From positions 1 through 56,939 of the IMG/VR virus record IMGVR_UViG_3300023179_000127: 56,939 nt of DNA; one strand, 5' to 3'. Made by a program: the position numbers and the translations under genes. The stretch's first letter is position 1. Each line of letters opens with the position of its first letter. This document shows positions 1 through 8,185 of the stretch, in pieces. Below the pieces are notes generated by a model, which was not told the origin of the DNA, did no database searches, and saw only the letters and a program-made list of their open reading frames with translations. The DNA comes from a virus.

Positions 1-104
1 ACAAGTGTTAAAACATCAATGTTTCTAGCAGCTGCAAAACCAACAAGCGAGGGCCATTCTTCACTGTGTTCAATAATTACATCTTTGAGTTCTTGGTCTG
101 TCAT
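1..104 (-). CDS. Partial CDS, N-terminus of an unknown protein
   Basis: An ATG at 104-102 opens a frame that stays open to the window edge, giving 34 residues that start MTDQELKDVIIEHSEEW. The gene continues beyond the left end. The start is supported by a CATAAATA late-promoter-like motif 8 nt upstream, the arrangement seen before most genes in the window. The visible part is acidic then hydrophobic and probably helical. I do not recognise the family. Confidence 0.6.
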   Translation of the reverse strand, partial: MTDQELKDVIIEHSEEWPSLVGFAAARNIDVLTL

Positions 105-112
105 ATTGATAA

Positions 113-120
113 TATTTATG
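113..120 (-). promoter_or_regulatory. Late-promoter-like motif CATAAATA
   Basis: CATAAATA on the minus strand, followed by 8 nt and the ATG of the truncated leftmost gene. It matches the T4 late -10 element TATAAATA except at the first base. No Shine-Dalgarno sequence lies between motif and start. Confidence 0.55.
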
Positions 121-150
121 TTGAACTATTGTTTAAATCTACTGTTTTTT

Positions 151-1074
151 TTATATTTTTACATAGCTAGGAGCTGGAAACAGAATTTCTGGCCAATAGG
201 ATAGCAATGAATTTATGGTTTTTTTCTGTATTAATGTATTGTCAAGTGTAGCTACTTCTTTATCAAGAAGTTCCTCAACAACAGTAATTTCAAAAACGCT
301 GTCATTATCATTGTTTTGTTGTGCAGCTGTTTTTTCTTCTGATAGAACGGTTTTTGCTTCAGCTATTTTTTCTAAAATTCTACTTTTAACTGCATCGCGT
401 AGTTTACTGCATGCCGGCTCTTCATTAATCTTTTCAAAATCCGCCAAAAGCAGATCTTTAATATTAAACTGATTAAAGTATGCAAGATTTTCTAAGTATC
501 TGAAAACAAGCAAATCGCTTAGCCAGAAAGGCTTTTTAATGCCATCATTCATTTCTATTGGCCAGTATGAAAAGATTAAATTTAAACTCTGTACTTTCTT
601 CAATTCTGCAACCATGCTGTCTACTAATTGTTTTGCCTTGACGCTATCATTAAGTTGACGCTTAAGATAGCGATACACTACTTTTCCCCATTTCTCTGCA
701 ACATGAGAAACAACTTCCGGTGTGTCTTGATACAATTCGTCTATTGTGATTTCAAAAAAGCGTAGAATATACAACGACCCATCAATTATATTGTTTTCTA
801 TGCTGTAATTAAATTCAAATAAATTTTTCCCTTTGCCGAGTTTGTACATTTTTCTGAAATATTTTAAAAGTGACGGTTTAGTTTTAATGTAATCTATTCT
901 TGGAAATTTGTTGAGCTCAACAGGCTCCATTGTCACCGCGTCGATATAGTTGTTTTTTGTTTTTTGAATGAATCTAAAATAATCTTTGTCTGTATCGTTA
1001 TATACACCTCTGATAATAGCTCCAACCTTGAAAGGCTTTAATACTTCTTCAAATTGGGAAAATATCTGTACCAT
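151..1074 (-). CDS. Hypothetical protein, 307 aa
   Basis: A complete frame from ATG at 1074 to TAA at 151. The protein is rich in charged and aromatic residues and looks globular and cytoplasmic, with no signal peptide or membrane segment. Residues from about 225 to 280 are probably helical and end in a polar Gln/Asn stretch (AAQQNNDNDS). It lies downstream of the fibre operon 4916-1117 with a 42-nt gap, so it may be transcribed with it or from a weak AT-rich signal just upstream. I do not recognise the family; a virion or accessory role is possible but not shown. Confidence 0.7.
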   Translation of the reverse strand: MVQIFSQFEEVLKPFKVGAIIRGVYNDTDKDYFRFIQKTKNNYIDAVTMEPVELNKFPRIDYIKTKPSLLKYFRKMYKLGKGKNLFEFNYSIENNIIDGSLYILRFFEITIDELYQDTPEVVSHVAEKWGKVVYRYLKRQLNDSVKAKQLVDSMVAELKKVQSLNLIFSYWPIEMNDGIKKPFWLSDLLVFRYLENLAYFNQFNIKDLLLADFEKINEEPACSKLRDAVKSRILEKIAEAKTVLSEEKTAAQQNNDNDSVFEITVVEELLDKEVATLDNTLIQKKTINSLLSYWPEILFPAPSYVKI

Positions 1075-1116
1075 TATATTGATATATAAGTTTTAAAAAA
1101 GGAAAATCTAGACGTA

Positions 1117-1917
1117 TTATGTGTTAGCGGCTCTGACGTAATAATATTGAGGTATGTTTATGTTGTTTTGATTGTTTGCATCGCGGCAACCAAAGTTATT
1201 GACAACATAAAGGCTGTGTGTTGATGCTCCTGCTAATCCGCCGATAGTGTAATCGCCATTAGCATTAATAGATCTGTCTAACGCACCGTTTCTGTATATT
1301 GTGGCAGATGATGCTGCGGTGCCACCATAAGAACCCATGTCCACATTAATTTTAATGGAACCACCTTTGCAATCTAACCATCTAAAAGCCGGCTGACTCC
1401 AGTATCCACCTACGCAAGGGGGTGGAGGAGCAGTTAGTAATACAACATTTACAACAGGTCGAGGAGGCCCGGGTATGGTGAAATTAATTGTTCTAGTAGA
1501 ATTGTAGTTTCCGGTAACTTGCCCTTGTAAAAACCCGCCATCATAAAATTTTACTGTGACAGAGCCAGATGTAGATGTCGAGCAGTTTTGCCCGCCGGGG
1601 TTAAAATCATTACGAAATGAACGGGTATGTGAACTACCTCCAATTGGTGTAAAGTTTGTATGCCATGTCCAAGTGTAGTTATTGGGGTTACTTTTTATTC
1701 GATCAAAACGTCTTCCTTCTCCGCTAAACTGCATAGATACAGAGAAGGTTGAGCCATGTGGTGGTGATGCAGTTGTGGTTGACGCCTCGCCAACTGCACT
1801 AACTAAAAAATCTGACATTCTTATGTCAGCTGCTGGTCCTCCATTGCATGCTTCTAGTGAAGGTCTGTTAGCGCTTGTAGCAGTTTGAAGTTTTTGTAAG
1901 CTTAAATTTGATGGCAT
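1117..1917 (-). CDS. Tail-fibre-associated protein with C-terminal Ig-like module
   Basis: 266 residues. The N-terminus (NLSLQKLQTATSAN, then MSDFLVSAVGEAS) resembles the short attachment region at the start of many phage fibre-like proteins. The middle is beta-rich and ends in a Pro/Gly stretch at about 148-153. Residues of about 152-266 form a beta-sandwich-like module with LLTAPPPPC, a second Cys, a SYGG turn, VVNNFG and a closing NIPQY; the same plan occurs twice at the end of the 1510-residue protein at 22482-27014. The ATG at 1917 has a strong SD (AAGGAG) and follows the S74 fibre gene by 2 nt, so the two are co-translated. The likely role is a fibre tip or decoration protein on the virion. 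Confidence 0.65.
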   Translation of the reverse strand: MPSNLSLQKLQTATSANRPSLEACNGGPAADIRMSDFLVSAVGEASTTTASPPHGSTFSVSMQFSGEGRRFDRIKSNPNNYTWTWHTNFTPIGGSSHTRSFRNDFNPGGQNCSTSTSGSVTVKFYDGGFLQGQVTGNYNSTRTINFTIPGPPRPVVNVVLLTAPPPPCVGGYWSQPAFRWLDCKGGSIKINVDMGSYGGTAASSATIYRNGALDRSINANGDYTIGGLAGASTHSLYVVNNFGCRDANNQNNINIPQYYYVRAANT

Positions 1918-1919
1918 GA

Positions 1920-4283
1920 TTACTCCTTAATTTTTTCGCTAAGCTCTTTGATAGCTTCAACAAGTAATGGAATAACCTTTTCATATCTTACTGCTTTAAA
2001 TCCGTTGTCTCTTGTAGCAACAATTTCAGGGAAAATACTTTCAACTTCTTGTGCAACTAAGCCAATATCATTACCTTTGAAGGTTTTAAAGTTTTCATCC
2101 CATTCAAATTTAATTCCTCTTAGTTTCTTCACCTTATCTAAAGCGTTATCAATCCGTACAATGTTTTTCTTGAGTTTCACATCAGATGTTGAGTATGCAA
2201 TAACATCTTGTGATGCGCTGATAACACCGTTAGTCTGTAGTGAGCCATTAATAGTGGTATTACCGTTAATAGTGACTGGGTTATTCTGACCTGTAGGACC
2301 AAGTCTAGTTGTTGATGCAGTTGTGAATGCACCTTGAACATTTGCAGTGCTGTTAACATTGAGTGTATTGAGGGATGCTGTGTTGTTAACAACCAAGTTT
2401 AATAAGGTTGATGTTGCTGCTGTAGCATTCAATGTACTGTTGATTGTTGTAGCACCTAGTGTAGTTGTACCTGCTGAAATTGTACCTGCTTGTAATAACC
2501 CAGTGATGTTAGCAGTATTAGATATTGTTTGACCGTCAACTGTTAAATTAGTGTATATTCTGCCAGTTGATGCAAACAAACCGCCTGTGCTTGTAATGTT
2601 ACCTGTGACATTCAGCGGTTGCGATAAATTTGTAAGACCGCTAACTGTTAAATCACCGCCTATTTGCGCGGTACCGCTACCAATAGTCCTGAATGTACCT
2701 ACTACTGTAGTTAAATCTGATATATCAGCGCCTAAGACACTGCTCTCTCGAACATCTAGAGAGCTATAAATGGTGACAGGTGAATACATGGTTGTAGCAC
2801 CATTGATTCTAACTGTGGAATTGCATATCATGGAGCCATTGGCATTAATTGTATCTGCAGCTTGATCACCTAATGTGGCAGTACCGTAAACTGATAAATT
2901 ACCATCAACTCTCTCATTTCCGTTTATTCTAGAATCACCAGTTGCACGAAAACTGCCAGTTAATTCCAATCCCCGCTGATCATTTTGCAGAACCATCTTG
3001 TTCCCTGCAGCTTGAATATCAACAGTACCTGCATTGCCTGATCTAATTACAACTCTGCTGTTTAAAAGCGCGGGGTTAGGAGAAATAAAGAAGCTACCAG
3101 AAACACAGAAATTCGCTGTGTCAGTCCCTTGCAAGAAAATCTGTTCTGGGTTGGTATTGAATCCAAAATATGGCCCGTCTTTAATAGATACTACAGGGTT
3201 GTTACCTTGTGAGCTTTCAAACCGCGCCAATGTTTGATTAGCTGTAGGTGACCCTTGTCTAACCAACATTGCACACATGTTTTCATTAAAGTTTAATACA
3301 CTTAGTGCACTAGTGGTGGTGACTGTGGTATCAAGATATGTAGTAGTTCCCATTACAGACAAATTACCAGAAATGGTAACATCGTTATTAAATGTAGCAT
3401 CATTAGCTAAAACACTGTAAGCTGATAACGTACCATCAACAAATGTATTTCCATAGATGCGTGATAAACCGTACACTCTGAAACCAGGGTTAGCATATGT
3501 TAATTGAGTAGCTGTAGGATTAATTAAAACAAACCCACCTTGTGTGATAGTAAACTGTGGTTGTTCTAAGAAGCCAAGACGGCCAGCGCGTATGGTTAAA
3601 TCATCACGACCGCGAATATGAAGATTGCCGCTAATAGCATCAAAAGTTGTACCCAATGCTTGTGGATTATATGCATAGGTTTGTAATTGATAGCCATTTA
3701 CTGAGCTGTTTACAAATATGTTGTCTTGTACATTGAGTTTTGCACTTAAATTGTTGGTTATAGTTCGAGTGTTGATGTTACCAACATAAAAACTGCCATG
3801 GGATGCGCATAAAGAGAGATATCTTGAATCAAAATCTATAACATTGTATCGTTTTGTAATAGAGGTGGGTGCAAGTGTACCAGAATCGTTATAGGCAAGA
3901 GAAAATGGTGCTGCTAGTAATTTTGGTGAGACTCTGTATTCACCATTTTGGCTTTTCTCTAAACTGTTTTCGTAAACCTGAGGGTGTACAGAATAAACAC
4001 CAGTTCCTTTGGCGTAAGAAACCAATTCTTTCTTTGTAATATCATACATCAAGTCACCGTCTTTTAAAAACGGTACATAATCACTAGGTGTTGAAACACG
4101 CCCGAACATTTTGTTACCAACAACATGTCCACCTGGAGTAACGCCGTCTCCGACAAACAATCTTGCTTGATCAATTGTATAGCCTAATTCACCTTCTGAT
4201 AATACAATTTTTAAACGTTCTGACTCTTGGCCGCGGCGAACAATTAATTTTACAACTGTATCATTAGTAATTTCTATTGCCAT
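1920..4283 (-). CDS. Tail fibre with Mtd-like N-terminus and C-terminal S74 chaperone
   Basis: 787 residues. Residues 1-60 carry the VRRG...LSEGELGY...RLFVGDGVTPGG pattern of Mtd-type N-terminal domains, also found in the preceding gene. The long middle consists of beta-rich, Thr/Asn/Gly-rich fibre repeats (for example DGTLSAYSVLANDATF). The last 88 residues form an intramolecular chaperone autoprocessing domain of the S74 peptidase family: SDVKLKKNI, then FEWDE, GLVAQEVESIFPEIV and VIPLLVEAIKEL. In this family the Ser of the SD..LK motif (here Ser700) is the nucleophile and the chaperone releases itself after trimer folding, so the mature fibre should end near residue 699. The gene lies 3 nt after the 209-residue paralogue and has an AGGA ribosome site. 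Confidence 0.88.
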   Translation of the reverse strand: MAIEITNDTVVKLIVRRGQESERLKIVLSEGELGYTIDQARLFVGDGVTPGGHVVGNKMFGRVSTPSDYVPFLKDGDLMYDITKKELVSYAKGTGVYSVHPQVYENSLEKSQNGEYRVSPKLLAAPFSLAYNDSGTLAPTSITKRYNVIDFDSRYLSLCASHGSFYVGNINTRTITNNLSAKLNVQDNIFVNSSVNGYQLQTYAYNPQALGTTFDAISGNLHIRGRDDLTIRAGRLGFLEQPQFTITQGGFVLINPTATQLTYANPGFRVYGLSRIYGNTFVDGTLSAYSVLANDATFNNDVTISGNLSVMGTTTYLDTTVTTTSALSVLNFNENMCAMLVRQGSPTANQTLARFESSQGNNPVVSIKDGPYFGFNTNPEQIFLQGTDTANFCVSGSFFISPNPALLNSRVVIRSGNAGTVDIQAAGNKMVLQNDQRGLELTGSFRATGDSRINGNERVDGNLSVYGTATLGDQAADTINANGSMICNSTVRINGATTMYSPVTIYSSLDVRESSVLGADISDLTTVVGTFRTIGSGTAQIGGDLTVSGLTNLSQPLNVTGNITSTGGLFASTGRIYTNLTVDGQTISNTANITGLLQAGTISAGTTTLGATTINSTLNATAATSTLLNLVVNNTASLNTLNVNSTANVQGAFTTASTTRLGPTGQNNPVTINGNTTINGSLQTNGVISASQDVIAYSTSDVKLKKNIVRIDNALDKVKKLRGIKFEWDENFKTFKGNDIGLVAQEVESIFPEIVATRDNGFKAVRYEKVIPLLVEAIKELSEKIKE

Positions 4284-4286
4284 AAA

Positions 4287-4916
4287 TTATGTTCCTATTG
4301 TTAGTGCCCTGGTAACTGGGTTAATGTACAATCTACCGGGCCCAGGGTTAAAGTAGCTCAAGGTGGATGTATCAACGTTAGAAATATCAACAAATAATTG
4401 TCTGTTGTTATTGATCTTTATGCTTACCCCGTCATAGTTTACACGAACAGGAGAACTTTCTGTTGTTCTAGCAAGCCCGTTATTAAAGTCAAACAAGTTG
4501 TTTGAAATGTGCACCGCGCTCAATCCGTATTCTTTGACTCTTAGCAGTGAGCCAGCTGGGTATGTGATGGTTGTTTCATCAACTAATGTGGATATCTGAG
4601 CATAAGCATCTCTATTATCATAATCTGGGTACAAGCTTTCATTGTATCCAGTTAATACAAACAAGCGAGTGGATGTGCTGTCAAACATTAGATCGCCTAC
4701 TTGAATGGTAGGTAAATTAGACAGCTGATCAATTCTACCAGTGTAAAGCTTCATGCCTGCAGGATTACCGCCAGGTGTAGCGCCATCACCAACAAATAAT
4801 CTACGAGAAGATGGGTCAGTAACATAGCCAATCTCACCGTTTTCCAAGATAACTAGCTTTCTCTCGTAATCAGTACCGCGTCTAATTTTAATTTTTGCTA
4901 TTTGTACTGTTGCCAT
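4287..4916 (-). CDS. Short fibre protein with Mtd-like N-terminal domain
   Basis: 209 residues. Residues of about 8-55 (KIRRGTDYERKLVILENGEIGY, then RRLFVGDGATPGG) match the N-terminal domain known from the Bordetella phage major tropism determinant and many fibre proteins. The next 150 residues are beta-rich and end in FNPGPGRLYINPVTRALTIGT. There is no C-type-lectin variable domain, so this is not a full Mtd. It is the first gene of the operon continuing into the S74 fibre and the Ig-like protein, and it has its own late-promoter-like motif. It shares its N-terminal domain with the following gene, probably after duplication; it may be an attachment or shaft segment for the longer fibre. Confidence 0.7.
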   Translation of the reverse strand: MATVQIAKIKIRRGTDYERKLVILENGEIGYVTDPSSRRLFVGDGATPGGNPAGMKLYTGRIDQLSNLPTIQVGDLMFDSTSTRLFVLTGYNESLYPDYDNRDAYAQISTLVDETTITYPAGSLLRVKEYGLSAVHISNNLFDFNNGLARTTESSPVRVNYDGVSIKINNNRQLFVDISNVDTSTLSYFNPGPGRLYINPVTRALTIGT

Positions 4917-4922
4917 TTCAAT

Positions 4923-4929
4923 TATTTAT
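4923..4929 (-). promoter_or_regulatory. Late-promoter-like motif TTAATAAATA
   Basis: ATAAATA (extended TTAATAAATA) ends 6 nt before the ATG at 4916. It precedes the three-gene fibre operon 4916-1117, and no SD is present in the spacer. Confidence 0.65.
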
Positions 4930-4955
4930 TAAAACACGTTAAATTACAATGAGAT

Positions 4956-6419
4956 TTATGACGGTATAGTGGCAGGAACACCTTGAGGAACACTCTTCTT
5001 CACAAATCCCATGGTAGAACTTATGTAGTTTTCGGAAACTAGAGCGTTAAGAAGAATTTTTTGATATTCATATATGCGTTTAAGAACTCGGTTTACTACA
5101 AAATTAGTGACTAACTCATTTTCTCCAATAAAATTCTCTATATCTTGTTGAAAGATAAGCTGGTTTAATTCTTTTTCATTAAAATACCTAGTGCCCTTGA
5201 ACAGATAATTACCTTTGCTATCTTTTAATTGTAAAAACTTACCTTCTATTTGATCTCTGAATCTCATATGGTTAATAAGCAATTTGGCAATTGCTTTGTT
5301 AAATACCCAGTTTTGAACATATTCATCTTCACCTAAATGAATTTCTTCTTTAGTATACACGTCAAAATCTGGAACAGATAATACATCGAACAAATTAATG
5401 TTGTCATAAAACAAGCTAAATTTACCAGCATTATTATCAACATCTTTAGAAAACATTAATGTAAAATCATTAAATTTTTCTTTCGCAGGGTCTGGGTCGA
5501 CATCAATTTTAGCAACATCAAATGCTCTGATTTTTTCTTTTGTGTTAAATTGAAACAAATAGAACAGATACCACCCTACCGTATAAAAGGGATATCTTGT
5601 GAATTTTTTGTATATATTGTTTTCTGTGACCACATAACATAATGATGGGTCAGTGGGTGAAAAATAAATTCTATTAAAAAATTCATTTTGCGGCATATCG
5701 TATGTTAGTTCTTTGAGATCGTAAACGTATTTGTTGTTAAAATTGTCAATGTAAGATAATAATTTTTGATTGCTAGTGAGTACAGCAATTTCATTATCAA
5801 TAGTTGAATTAATAAAGATTGGATATGCTGATAAAAAGTCTTTGGTTAGCAAATAGGTAAATTTCCAGTTGAGGTTTTCATCAAACCTTTTAATGCAGTT
5901 GTTAGATGAATCTAAAACTAGCAATTCGTCGTTTTGAACACACATACTTCTAGGTGAGTTAAAGGACGTTTTATCCGCAAAGTTACCAATGTCACCTATT
6001 GTGTCAACATACATGAGTTTGTGTTTTAGTATGTTATTTTCTGTTGTAAATCCATCTATTTTATAAGAATGTAGTTGTGATGTACCAGCATCAAGAACAT
6101 AAAAATGATTTTTAATTAAACTAAAAGCAGTAATTTCTTTAAAGTATGTGCTCGAGCCTGTAAACACCTCGTTAGTGCTCAATACTAATGTTATAGAAGA
6201 TAGGTCTAGAGGTGATTCAAAAATGCATATATCATTTCCCTTGGAAGCAGCAAGATAAATTTTTTCTTGCGTTTCATTAGGTATTAATTTAATAACCCGT
6301 ATGTCATCTATGTTGTCAAAAAATGCGTTATATAGAGGTAAAAACTGACTAGTGCTAAGCTGACTTGGACCTGTTGTGCTCCACATGAAATTTTGTACAC
6401 CGGTGAAATCCATGCTCAT
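4956..6419 (-). CDS. NHL-type beta-propeller tail protein
   Basis: 487 residues. The first 300 contain repeated beta-blade signatures of the NHL/YVTN kind, clearest at FNSPRSMCVQNDELLVLDSSNNCIKRFD and at HFYVLDAGTSQLHSY. The last 130 residues are mixed helix and sheet (HLGEDEYVQNWVFNKAIAKLL, later ENELVTNFVVNRVLKRIYEYQ) and look like a packing domain. The start overlaps the end of the glycine-rich adhesin gene in an ATGA and has a GGGAGAG ribosome site. It is the third gene of the operon starting at 11571, so it is probably a virion protein assembled with the two large fibres before it. The exact position in the virion is not known. Confidence 0.65.
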   Translation of the reverse strand: MSMDFTGVQNFMWSTTGPSQLSTSQFLPLYNAFFDNIDDIRVIKLIPNETQEKIYLAASKGNDICIFESPLDLSSITLVLSTNEVFTGSSTYFKEITAFSLIKNHFYVLDAGTSQLHSYKIDGFTTENNILKHKLMYVDTIGDIGNFADKTSFNSPRSMCVQNDELLVLDSSNNCIKRFDENLNWKFTYLLTKDFLSAYPIFINSTIDNEIAVLTSNQKLLSYIDNFNNKYVYDLKELTYDMPQNEFFNRIYFSPTDPSLCYVVTENNIYKKFTRYPFYTVGWYLFYLFQFNTKEKIRAFDVAKIDVDPDPAKEKFNDFTLMFSKDVDNNAGKFSLFYDNINLFDVLSVPDFDVYTKEEIHLGEDEYVQNWVFNKAIAKLLINHMRFRDQIEGKFLQLKDSKGNYLFKGTRYFNEKELNQLIFQQDIENFIGENELVTNFVVNRVLKRIYEYQKILLNALVSENYISSTMGFVKKSVPQGVPATIPS

Positions 6420-8185
6420 GCTACTCTCCCTATTTTTGGATAATTAGATGCAAGTGGGTGCATGTTACCTGTGCCGCCGCCATGGAAGAATTGATTGTTG
6501 CCACCAATAAATGTGAAGTTATATCCATTTCTTACCATTGCGTATCCAGGTGTACCAGTACTGCCTCTATTTTCTTGCCCGTACCCCCAGTTACCAAGAC
6601 TACCGCCATCTCCTGCTCCGTAGCAGAATTCTCCGCATTTGGCACCTACAAGCCATGAACTGTTTTGTTGTTCTTGTAAAATACCGCAATTTTGTGCTTG
6701 ACATCCATTATTGAGCCAGTAGTTGTAGCATTCTGACCATGAATTAATACCGCGTTCAATCGTTCTATCAGAGCATGCTTGCAAGCTTTTCCATCCTGAA
6801 TTAGCAATACAGAAATTTATGCCTCTCGCATTAGCTACCCCGGCTCCAGCTCCACCCACCAAGCTAACACCGTTAATATTTTCAAATTTATCAAACCAAT
6901 AGTTAGTACTATCCATTTCACCACGACCACCGCCGCCAGCAATAATACCATCATTAATTATTTTTAAATCCCAATCTAAATGTATTGCATCGCCGGCTTT
7001 ATCAATAGACGTACCATTTAATTTGTAATGGTATTCCCAATCTTGCAAAACATTATCTGCTCTGGATGATCTGCATCTACCATATAGGAAGGCAGTAGCC
7101 AATCCATTCTCCACATTAGAGCTGTCTTGACCATAACCGGCTATTACACCTTGAGCAGGGAAATCTATGTTGCCAGCTTGACCGTTTTCTGTGCAATAGT
7201 TAGTTGCTCCATTGGTAGGTCTGCTATATACTGCAGTCGCAGCTTGAACCTTCTGAGTTCCTATGACTTGAGGGTTAATCAAAGTAATTTCACTACCAGA
7301 AGGCCAACCAATACCGGTTCTAAGAGCAGGCCCTTTGCCGCGCGTGGCGCCAATAACACCTTTGTTAACAAAAGTAGCGATAACAGGATTTGAAAAGGAA
7401 TCAGCTTTTCTATTTAGCTTCATCATCATGTATTCAAACAAGTTAACATCAAGAGTCAAAGCTCCATATGATCCAATTTCAATGTATACAAATTCTAAAG
7501 GTACAGATGTGGAAGGCGTGTTGGTATTTGTAACTGTTTGCGTTAAAGTGGGTGTTTGTGTAGGTGTAAGTGTCAATAATGGTGGTGTTTTAGTATTGGT
7601 AAGTGTGGGTGTCATTGTGAGCGTCGGTGTTCTCGTATTAGTGATTGTTTGAGTTGGTGTTCTTGAAGGGGGTTGTGTAGCAGTAGCGGTTTTTGTAGGT
7701 GTAGGTGTAGTAGTTAGATTAGGTGTAAGTGTAGGTGTACGTGTTACAGATATGGTAGGTGTCACTGTAGGAGTGGGTGTAACTGATCTTGTTAAAGAAA
7801 TAGTAGGAGTCAGTGTTTGTGAAGGTGTAACTGTGCGTGTAACTGTAATTGTGGGGGTTACTGTAGGTGTATTAGTAACAGTTATGGTCATTGTTGGTGT
7901 TATAGTAGGTGTTTGAGATATGGTTAATGTAGGTCTTGGGTATGCGCTTAACCCTGCCACACCTACACATGAAACCGGTATAACATTAGACGCAATTCTA
8001 GAATGTTCGTACAGATAAAGAAAATTGTCATACAGTTTATCTAGTCGTACATTAATAGAATCTGTAGTAATCATTTCATTTACAGGTATTTTTATGCTTT
8101 CAAAATCGTACGGTAGTTCTAGCTTCTTATTGACGTATCTGTCAAAGAATCTGCCAGCATTTTTTGCTATTTCGAAAATGTTCAT
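6416..8185 (-). CDS. Tail adhesin: threonine-rich linker plus glycine-rich tip
   Basis: 589 residues. Residues 1-80 form a mostly helical N-terminal domain. Residues 85-228 are a linker with Thr at nearly every second position. Residues 230-589 form a receptor-binding-like domain with repeated glycine clusters (IIAGGGGRGE, LVGGAGAGVANARG, CYGAGDGGSLGNWGYG, FFHGGGTG) and several Cys residues. The glycine clusters recall the polyglycine-sandwich folds of gp38-type adhesins of T-even phages, but I claim only resemblance. The start overlaps the previous stop in TAATG, so translation is coupled to the 1128-residue protein. It is likely displayed at the end of a baseplate fibre and could determine host recognition. 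Confidence 0.72.
   Translation of the reverse strand: MNIFEIAKNAGRFFDRYVNKKLELPYDFESIKIPVNEMITTDSINVRLDKLYDNFLYLYEHSRIASNVIPVSCVGVAGLSAYPRPTLTISQTPTITPTMTITVTNTPTVTPTITVTRTVTPSQTLTPTISLTRSVTPTPTVTPTISVTRTPTLTPNLTTTPTPTKTATATQPPSRTPTQTITNTRTPTLTMTPTLTNTKTPPLLTLTPTQTPTLTQTVTNTNTPSTSVPLEFVYIEIGSYGALTLDVNLFEYMMMKLNRKADSFSNPVIATFVNKGVIGATRGKGPALRTGIGWPSGSEITLINPQVIGTQKVQAATAVYSRPTNGATNYCTENGQAGNIDFPAQGVIAGYGQDSSNVENGLATAFLYGRCRSSRADNVLQDWEYHYKLNGTSIDKAGDAIHLDWDLKIINDGIIAGGGGRGEMDSTNYWFDKFENINGVSLVGGAGAGVANARGINFCIANSGWKSLQACSDRTIERGINSWSECYNYWLNNGCQAQNCGILQEQQNSSWLVGAKCGEFCYGAGDGGSLGNWGYGQENRGSTGTPGYAMVRNGYNFTFIGGNNQFFHGGGTGNMHPLASNYPKIGRVA
7502..7933 (-). repeat. Threonine-alternating (T-X)n linker
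   Basis: Encodes about 144 residues in which most odd positions are Thr and the alternate residues are Pro, Val, Ile, Leu, Gln, Asn or Arg. The coding strand is A/C-rich and the plus strand is G/T-rich (runs such as ggtgtaactgt). It links the helical N-domain to the glycine-rich tip. Confidence 0.9.

Noticed and set aside
4287-4916. Diversity-generating retroelement, because of the Mtd-like N-terminus
   Set aside because: No reverse transcriptase, no template/variable repeat pair and no C-type-lectin variable domain are present in the window.
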